Positions 1 through 3,035 of a DNA stretch of 5,604 bases are shown in pieces. How positions within the stretch are numbered: position 1 is the first letter of the stretch; the number at the start of each line of letters is the position of its first letter. The stretch comes from Bacteroidales bacterium UBA3663 (GTDB taxonomy: Bacteria > Bacteroidota > Bacteroidia > Bacteroidales > UBA3663). The stretch covers positions 7,890 to 13,493 of the forward strand of contig DFJU01000008.1 of NCBI GenBank assembly GCA_002373755.1, given 5' to 3'. Under the pieces are notes generated by a model. The model was not told where the DNA came from. It made no database searches and worked only from the letters and a program-made list of their open reading frames with translations. The position numbers and the translations under genes were made by a program.

Positions 1-771
1 GCCAACATCCGTCCTGTCACCACCTTCGACTGCCTCGTCCACAAGTCACCGCTGAAGGACGAAATCGTCAAGGGTGCCGACTTCATCTGCATCCGCGAGC
101 TGACCGGCGGCATGTACTTCGGCCAGAAGAAGGAACTCGGCGTGAACGAGAACGGCGTTGAGGACGCATTCGACACGAACTACTACAGCCGCCCGGAAAT
201 CGAGCGCATCCTCAAGGTTGCCTACCAGTACGCCCGCCAGCGCCGCAAGCACCTCACCGTGGTCGATAAGGCCAATGTGCTGGCATCGAGCCGTCTGTGG
301 CGCAAGATCGCCCAGGAGATGGCACCTCAGTATCCCGACGTCACGACCGACTTCATGTATGTCGATAACGCCTCGATGCGCATGATTCAGGAGCCACGCT
401 TCTTCGACGTCATGGTCACCGAAAACACCTTCGGCGACATCCTGACCGACGAGGGTTCGTGCATCACCGGCTCGATGGGTCTGCTGCCATCGGCCTCAAC
501 GGGCGAACACACTCCAGTGTTCGAGCCAATCCACGGCTCATGGCCACAGGGCAAGGGTCTGAACATCGCCAACCCATTGGCCCAGATTCTGTCGGTTGCT
601 ATGCTGTTCGAGTATTTCGACCTGAAGGAGGAGGGCAAGCTCATCCGCGAGGCCGTCGATGCTTCATTGGACCAGAACGTCCGCACACCTGAAATCCAGG
701 TCGAGGGCGGTGTCAAGTACGGCACAAAGGAGGTCGGCCAGTGGATCGTCGATTACATCAAGAAGAAATAA
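1..771 (+). CDS. leuB: 3-isopropylmalate dehydrogenase, C-terminal part (cut by left edge)
   Basis: This enzyme oxidatively decarboxylates 3-isopropylmalate with NAD in cytoplasmic leucine biosynthesis. The frame is open from base 1 and gives 256 residues. By comparison with the roughly 350-residue family, about 100 N-terminal residues lie outside the window. Visible family landmarks, numbered from the window edge, are the substrate-site motif [10 protein letters not shown] (residues 32-41, catalytic Tyr39), the catalytic Lys90 in VVDKAN, the metal ligands Asp122 (YVDNASM) and Asp146/Asp150 ([10 protein letters not shown]), and the NAD-binding segment FEPIHGS...[10 protein letters not shown] (about 174-194). 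In that segment a WPQGKGLN form replaces the usual APDIAGKG. I associate this variant with Bacteroidota LeuB. It ends with a Lys-rich tail at TAA. Base composition is GC-rich like uvrA, in contrast to the AT-rich gene that follows. Related isocitrate or tartrate dehydrogenases are less likely given ELTGG.YFG. Confidence 0.96.
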   Translation, partial: ANIRPVTTFDCLVHKSPLKDEIVKGADFICIRELTGGMYFGQKKELGVNENGVEDAFDTNYYSRPEIERILKVAYQYARQRRKHLTVVDKANVLASSRLWRKIAQEMAPQYPDVTTDFMYVDNASMRMIQEPRFFDVMVTENTFGDILTDEGSCITGSMGLLPSASTGEHTPVFEPIHGSWPQGKGLNIANPLAQILSVAMLFEYFDLKEEGKLIREAVDASLDQNVRTPEIQVEGGVKYGTKEVGQWIVDYIKKK

Positions 772-792
772 AAAAAATAATTTTCCAATAAA

Positions 793-830
793 GTTTTTGC
801 CTACGAATTATTCAATCCGTAGGCAAAAAC
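793..830. repeat. perfect 13-bp inverted repeat downstream of leuB
   Basis: The arms GTTTTTGCCTACG (793-805) and CGTAGGCAAAAAC (818-830) are exact reverse complements around a 12-base loop, 21 bases after the leuB stop. The RNA would form a strong hairpin on either strand. It lacks the usual intrinsic-terminator layout: the T run is on the 5' arm, the A run on the 3' arm, and no T tract follows the stem on either strand. It could end or stabilise the leuB transcript, or be a protein-binding palindrome. It lies 20 bases before the next start codon. Confidence 0.6.
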
Positions 831-850
831 ATATTTATGCATATACAATT

Positions 851-1366
851 ATGAAGCATTCTATCTTTATTGTTTTGTTCGGCTTGATGAGTATTATATG
901 CAAAGCTCAATATAATTCTTCTACATATGTCATGCCTATTATTGTCTCAGGTGAGTCAGAAGACGACAAATTGGACAAAATCCGTTTTGATGACAATCTT
1001 TTGAAACAAAATCCAGCAACGAGGAATGCTTATAATAACTATCTTGATGATGTAAATAAACTTTCCAAAAAAAGTAAGATTTGGAGTTCTGTTGCATATA
1101 CTGGATTAGCTATTGAATGTACTGCTTTTATACCCTTATTTATGTACCTAAATTCGGATGAAGAATTTAGTGACAATCCTGATTATTCAAAAGAAGATAG
1201 AGAATTGGGATGGACTATCGGTTTAGCATCAGTTGGATTTGTTGCATGTATCACAGGCGGCTGTAAAGCATTGTCATTTCATCGCAAAATAAACAACAGG
1301 AAAAAAGATTTTATATATTACCTAAAGACCCGTAATAACGGACTTGGAATAGTTGTCCTATTCTAA
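851..1366 (+). CDS. Small exported or membrane protein of unknown function
   Basis: I do not recognise this 171-residue protein. The frame is open further upstream into leuB, but ATG 851 is chosen because it opens a typical signal peptide: MKHS, a hydrophobic core (residues 5-16), then CKAQ with probable signal peptidase I cleavage after Ala19, a common Bacteroidota site. The mature part begins with an acidic polar region (about 33-76). Two hydrophobic segments follow (about 77-100 and 119-142), separated by an acidic loop, then a basic stretch (HRKINNRKK) and the end NNGLGIVVLF. A terminal aromatic after a short beta-like strand is frequent in Bacteroidota envelope proteins of unknown role. 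The gene is strikingly AT-rich beside leuB and uvrA, suggesting acquisition by transfer. No clear promoter is visible. The stop lies 11 bases before the uvrA fragment. Confidence 0.75.
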   Translation: MKHSIFIVLFGLMSIICKAQYNSSTYVMPIIVSGESEDDKLDKIRFDDNLLKQNPATRNAYNNYLDDVNKLSKKSKIWSSVAYTGLAIECTAFIPLFMYLNSDEEFSDNPDYSKEDRELGWTIGLASVGFVACITGGCKALSFHRKINNRKKDFIYYLKTRNNGLGIVVLF

Positions 1367-1377
1367 ACAATTTTACT

Positions 1378-1452
1378 ATGACTGAAGGCAATAACATCAT
1401 AGTCAAAGGCGCACGCGTCAACATCGTAAAGGACATCGACATCGAAATTCCA
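1378..1452 (+). pseudogene. uvrA: 5' fragment of a second uvrA copy
   Basis: Starting at ATG 1378, this reads M-T-E-G-N followed by [10 protein letters not shown] and KDIDIEIP, which matches the start of the full uvrA in this window (bases 3114-3179). Over 22 aligned codons I count 8 base differences in 66 plus one inserted codon, or about 88% identity, with four amino acid changes and three silent changes. The match stops abruptly at about 1450-1452, before the Walker A motif, so no function is possible. The open frame continues through unrelated sequence to TGA 1483-1485 (35 codons). The fragment begins only 4 residues before the shared block, whereas the full gene has a 26-residue lead, so it looks like a piece of a different uvrA allele or paralogue rather than a recent direct duplicate. 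Confidence 0.85.
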
Positions 1453-1540
1453 ACCGGACTGGCTGCTTGTCTGGGAACAGGATGACAACCAGCTTCGGCT
1501 CATACTTGTCGATACGGGGACTCATTCGGATTTGTTTTGA
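1451..1540 (+). pseudogene. 3' end of a RelE/YafQ-type toxin gene
   Basis: In a frame shifted relative to the uvrA fragment, bases 1451-1540 encode QPDWLLVWEQDD, then NQLRLILVDTGTHSDLF and a stop. This is the characteristic end of YafQ-type mRNA interferases (RelE superfamily), which read ...PDW(L/I)L(I/V)....TGTH..LF. YafQ's known active-site residues near this end (Asp-Trp, and His and Phe of the last motif) have equivalents here. The remaining two-thirds or so of a normal toxin of about 90 residues is absent, replaced by the uvrA fragment, and there is no start codon in frame. The junction lies at about 1450-1453. The partner antitoxin type is the gene at 1689-1889, but that gene lies downstream of this fragment, opposite to the usual antitoxin-toxin order. 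Confidence 0.78.
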
Positions 1541-1596
1541 ATATGCGGGGCACGTCAACAACGGCGTGCCTCGCTGTTTTGTTTTTATGCGGCGAT
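1519..1596 (+). repeat. 78-bp direct repeat, copy 1 (toxin 3' end plus terminator)
   Basis: This block runs from GACTCATTCGG to TGCGGCGAT and recurs at 1890-1967 with three differences in 78 bases. One is G/A in a Leu codon (TTG/TTA, silent); the other two are in the terminator loop (AAC versus GAT). It covers the last THSDLF codons of the toxin remnant, its stop, a short spacer, the terminator hairpin, its T run and 10 bases beyond. Because it extends past the terminator, duplication by descent is more likely than convergence. A shorter related copy lies at 2879-2949. Confidence 0.92.
1547..1586 (+). terminator. Intrinsic terminator, copy 1
   Basis: Stem GGGGCACG (1547-1554) pairs with CGTGCCTC (1565-1572), 8 bp with one G-U, around the loop TCAACAACGG. 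GCTG and then a T-rich run (1577-1586, TTTTGTTTTT) follow, as expected for a rho-independent terminator on the plus strand. It would have ended the toxin transcript upstream. Confidence 0.8.
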
Positions 1597-1623
1597 GTTG
1601 CCCAGCTCTTTTTTTCAATGACG

Positions 1624-1656
1624 TTGGCCGAAAGTGCTTAAAAAACACTACCTTTG
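1624..1656 (+). promoter_or_regulatory. Bacteroidota promoter of the small antitoxin gene
   Basis: TACCTTTG (1649-1656) fits the -7 consensus TAnnTTTG exactly. TTG at 1624-1626 lies 22 bases upstream, close to the expected -33 position. Transcription would start at about 1663, giving a leader of about 26 bases before ATG 1689. Confidence 0.7.
1633..1649. promoter_or_regulatory. Candidate operator palindrome in the antitoxin promoter
   Basis: AGTGCTTAAAAAACACT is an imperfect palindrome with 6 of 8 base pairs symmetric around base 1641. It fills the spacer between the -33 and -7 boxes and touches the first base of the -7 box. Antitoxins of this class commonly repress their own promoters through such sites. 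Binding here is inference. Confidence 0.4.
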
Positions 1657-1688
1657 CCGCTGAAAAACAAACGTAAAACATAAAGGCT

Positions 1689-1889
1689 ATGCAGACTTAT
1701 ACAGAAAATGTACAACTCACACTTCCCAATGTCGATATGGGGTTCCTGCGTGCCATTTCAAAAAAAATGGGATGGACGCTCAAGCGGGAGCGCAAAAGCG
1801 GCATTGAAAAAGGCCTCGATGATATCCGGAAGGGGAATGTCTATAAAGCCAAGAATTCCGAAGATTTGCTCAAACAGATTTTGGGCTAA
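1689..1889 (+). CDS. Orphan type II antitoxin, partner of YafQ-like toxins
   Basis: This 66-residue protein begins with a short beta-like segment (NVQLTLPNVD, residues 7-16), followed by FLRAISKKMGW (19-29), a basic linker (LKRERKSG) and an acidic-basic helix (IEKGLDDIRKG, 39-49), ending SEDLLKQILG. This is the pattern of small Bacteroidota antitoxins found upstream of RelE/YafQ toxins. The N-terminal part is expected to dimerise and bind DNA, and the C-terminal part to wrap the toxin. I assign the family from memory of such proteins, not from a catalytic motif. ATG 1689 is well placed after an exact -7 box. No toxin follows: the TAA is succeeded at once by the last THSDLF codons of a toxin gene and the terminator, so the toxin was almost exactly deleted. 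The protein may be an inert remnant, or may still neutralise a related toxin elsewhere. Confidence 0.72.
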   Translation: MQTYTENVQLTLPNVDMGFLRAISKKMGWTLKRERKSGIEKGLDDIRKGNVYKAKNSEDLLKQILG

Positions 1890-1890
1890 G

Positions 1891-1911
1891 ACTCATTCGG
1901 ATTTATTTTGA
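1891..1911 (+). pseudogene. Last codons of a deleted YafQ-like toxin
   Basis: The codons T-H-S-D-L-F-stop match the end of the toxin remnant at 1520-1540, with one silent change. Everything between the antitoxin stop and these codons, normally about 80 residues of toxin, is missing. On its own the stretch is too short to identify. The assignment rests on the repeat and on the position directly after an antitoxin gene. Confidence 0.65.
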
Positions 1912-1917
1912 ATATGC

Positions 1918-1957
1918 GGGGCACGTCAACGATGGCGTGCCTCGCTGTTTTGTTTTT
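1918..1957 (+). terminator. Intrinsic terminator, copy 2
   Basis: Stem GGGGCACG (1918-1925) and CGTGCCTC (1936-1943) enclose the loop TCAACGATGG, then GCTG and a T-rich run (1948-1957). Both base changes relative to copy 1 lie in the loop, so the stem is kept. It would end the orphan antitoxin transcript. Confidence 0.8.
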
Positions 1958-2003
1958 ATGCGGCGATTTGGACAATCTGATTACCTAAAGGAACAAAAGT
2001 GAG

Positions 2004-2052
2004 CATAAAAGTTAATTTTTAAGGATATTATCTGATAAAATCAACTTTTATG
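2004..2052. promoter_or_regulatory. 16-bp inverted repeat, candidate HigBA-type operator
   Basis: CATAAAAGTTAATTTT (2004-2019) and AAAATCAACTTTTATG (2037-2052) are reverse complements except at one base pair; the outer 10 bp are perfect. The spacer is 17 bases. The right arm ends two bases before the -7 box of the toxin-antitoxin operon and the spacer holds the likely -33 region, so a dimeric HTH protein bound here would block RNA polymerase. The obvious candidate is the HTH antitoxin at 2567-2899. The repeat is seen; the binding is inferred. Confidence 0.62.
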
Positions 2053-2062
2053 TTTATTTTTG
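2031..2062 (+). promoter_or_regulatory. Promoter of the toxin-antitoxin operon
   Basis: TATTTTTG (2055-2062) matches the Bacteroidota -7 box TAnnTTTG. TCTG at 2031-2034, one mismatch from TTTG, lies 20 bases upstream as a weak -33 element. The start site would be at about 2069, leaving a very short leader before ATG 2082. Confidence 0.65.
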
Positions 2063-2081
2063 CGCTAAAACAGATGTAAAA

Positions 2082-2561
2082 ATGGAGAAAGAACTGTTGA
2101 TCGAATTGCTGGAAGAGGGCGAAAAAGTCAGTCTTTATTCACCTCGCTTTGAAGGCGAAGAATATACTGAATTTGAAAAATTCCTTTTGGCCTACAAAGA
2201 CTCCCATCCCAGCGATGTGCAGATTATCATCCGTCGTCTTGACATCATCAAACAGAATGGAGCAGATGACCGCTATTTTCGATATGAAGGCACGACGCAT
2301 GACAGAGTGATGGGACTTCCGTCATATCTGGACACTGCCCGACTCCGTTTGTATTGCCTCAATCTGAGCCATAAGGTACTAATCATTGGCAATGGCGGAG
2401 AAAAAACTACGCAAACATACGAAGAAGATGCCAACCTGCACAGATGCGTCCAGACACTCCAAAAGATAGACATCGAAATCAAACACAAGGAGCATAAACA
2501 GATTGTCACCATCATCGGCACAAAGTTGATTGGTCCATTAACATTCACTATAAACGACTGA
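2082..2561 (+). CDS. HigB-like toxin of a type II toxin-antitoxin operon
   Basis: This 159-residue cytoplasmic protein is probably the toxin of a type II system, with a RelE/HigB-like fold. The family resemblance is to Bacteroidota toxins with the pattern SLY...FEGEEYTEFEKF (residues 18-34), IIKQNGADDRYFRYEG (55-70), then a basic segment ending in RLRLYCLNL, followed by ILGNGG-like IIGNGGEKTTQTY and QKIDIEIK. Here these appear in order, ending TFTIND. RelE-superfamily toxins usually cleave mRNA at the ribosome. I see no textbook catalytic triad that would prove this. It is longer than classical HigB (about 90-110 residues). The toxin-first gene order and the HTH antitoxin starting 5 bases after its stop are typical of HigBA. 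The start follows an exact -7 box. It appears intact, and a cell carrying it should need the antitoxin. Confidence 0.75.
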   Translation: MEKELLIELLEEGEKVSLYSPRFEGEEYTEFEKFLLAYKDSHPSDVQIIIRRLDIIKQNGADDRYFRYEGTTHDRVMGLPSYLDTARLRLYCLNLSHKVLIIGNGGEKTTQTYEEDANLHRCVQTLQKIDIEIKHKEHKQIVTIIGTKLIGPLTFTIND

Positions 2562-2566
2562 AGCCT

Positions 2567-2899
2567 ATGAAAACGAATAGAATCATGGATATGGTGCGTC
2601 AGGAAACGCCACCAGAAGTGAACAAGCAGGTTGACCTTTGTGTCGCCATCGCCAATCGAGTGTATGCCATCCTTGAACAAAAAGGGATGACCCAGCGCGA
2701 TCTTGCGCGCATGCTCGGGAAAACCGAAACAGAGGTGAGCCGATGGCTGAGCGGAACTCACAATCTTACCATCGCCACAATTGCAAAAATTGCTGTGGCA
2801 TTGGGTGACGACATCATAATGCCGACACACGGCTACGACTTTTCGATAAATGGCGAAAGACGGATCGTGGCAGACGAAACTCATTCGGACCAGTTTTAG
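2567..2899 (+). CDS. HTH (XRE-type) antitoxin with unusual THSDQF tail
   Basis: This 110-residue protein would neutralise the toxin encoded just upstream (5-base gap, same transcript) and repress the operon. Residues 1-40 form a helical N-terminal part (PPEVNKQVDLCVAIANRVYAI). A Cro/C1-type helix-turn-helix follows at about 42-63 (TQRDLARMLG-KTETEVSRWLSG), with the third helix pair LTIATIAKIAVALG (67-80). HigA antitoxins have this layout. After the fold a short tail (GYDFSINGERRIVADE) leads to THSDQF at 105-110. Its codons share an exact 11-base block, ACTCATTCGGA, with the 3' ends of the two toxin remnants upstream, in the same reading frame. This suggests the tail was acquired by recombination with a toxin gene end. 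The family normally ends near the DNA-binding domain or with an unrelated tail. The inverted repeat at 2004-2052 is a plausible binding site. Confidence 0.85.
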   Translation: MKTNRIMDMVRQETPPEVNKQVDLCVAIANRVYAILEQKGMTQRDLARMLGKTETEVSRWLSGTHNLTIATIAKIAVALGDDIIMPTHGYDFSINGERRIVADETHSDQF

Positions 2900-2949
2900 C
2901 CATGTGGAATAAATCGGGGCACGTCAACAACGGCGTGCCTCGCTGTTTT
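2879..2949 (+). repeat. Partial repeat copy 3 (THSD codons plus terminator)
   Basis: Two blocks match copy 1 exactly: ACTCATTCGGA (2879-2889) and a 35-base block (2915-2949) covering the terminator, identical to 1546-1580. Between them the sequence differs and is 10 bases longer than in copies 1 and 2. After the terminator T run the match ends. The two blocks occur in the same order and similar spacing as in the 78-bp copies, so common origin is likely. Confidence 0.85.
2916..2949 (+). terminator. Intrinsic terminator, copy 3
   Basis: Stem GGGGCACG (2916-2923) and CGTGCCTC (2934-2941) enclose the same loop as copy 1, followed by GCTGTTTT. The T run is shorter than in the other copies and then turns to AAAAG. 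It lies 16 bases after the antitoxin stop and should end the toxin-antitoxin transcript before uvrA. Confidence 0.75.
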
Positions 2950-2995
2950 AAAAGAAATGCTATTGAGGCACAACGCTAAAGTCGGATTTTATTCG

Positions 2996-3003
2996 TATCT
3001 TCG
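2996..3003 (+). promoter_or_regulatory. Likely -7 box of the uvrA promoter
   Basis: TATCTTCG is one mismatch from TAnnTTTG and lies 32 bases before the uvrA ATG. No convincing -33 element is seen at the expected distance (about 2970-2976). No LexA-like site was recognised. Confidence 0.5.
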
Positions 3004-3035
3004 CACACTATTTCGATTGGAAACCCATAAGCATC

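Larger units (their letters stand above)
1890..1967 (+). repeat. 78-bp direct repeat, copy 2
   Basis: This block is identical to 1519-1596 except for three bases. It begins at the base right after the antitoxin TAA, so the left repeat boundary coincides with a gene boundary. The start-to-start distance to copy 1 is 371 bases. It carries the THSDLF codons, stop, spacer, terminator and the same 10 trailing bases. Confidence 0.92.

Noticed and set aside
851..910. Lipoprotein signal at Cys17 of the secreted protein
   Set aside because: The residues before Cys (SII) do not fit a lipobox, which needs Gly, Ala or Ser at -1. The CKAQ site fits signal peptidase I better.
1467..1676. Plus-strand 69-codon frame across repeat copy 1, and the minus-strand frame 1418-1681
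   Set aside because: They run through the toxin remnant in another frame, the terminator and the promoter, with no coding character.
1708..1911. 67-codon frame overlapping the antitoxin and ending in THSDLF
   Set aside because: It is a shifted reading of the antitoxin gene. Only its final codons are meaningful, as the remnant of the deleted toxin.
2567..2899. HTH protein as a phage repressor
   Set aside because: No phage genes are present, and the 5-base gap to a toxin-like gene with a shared promoter fits a TA antitoxin.
1519..2949. Repeats as integron attC sites of a cassette array
   Set aside because: The gene-repeat-gene layout is suggestive, but the RYYYAAC/GTTRRRY core sites of attC are absent and the hairpin has a T run like a terminator. 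No integrase is visible.
1519..2949. CRISPR-like array
   Set aside because: There are only three copies, at irregular distances with genes between them, and the repeats overlap coding ends.
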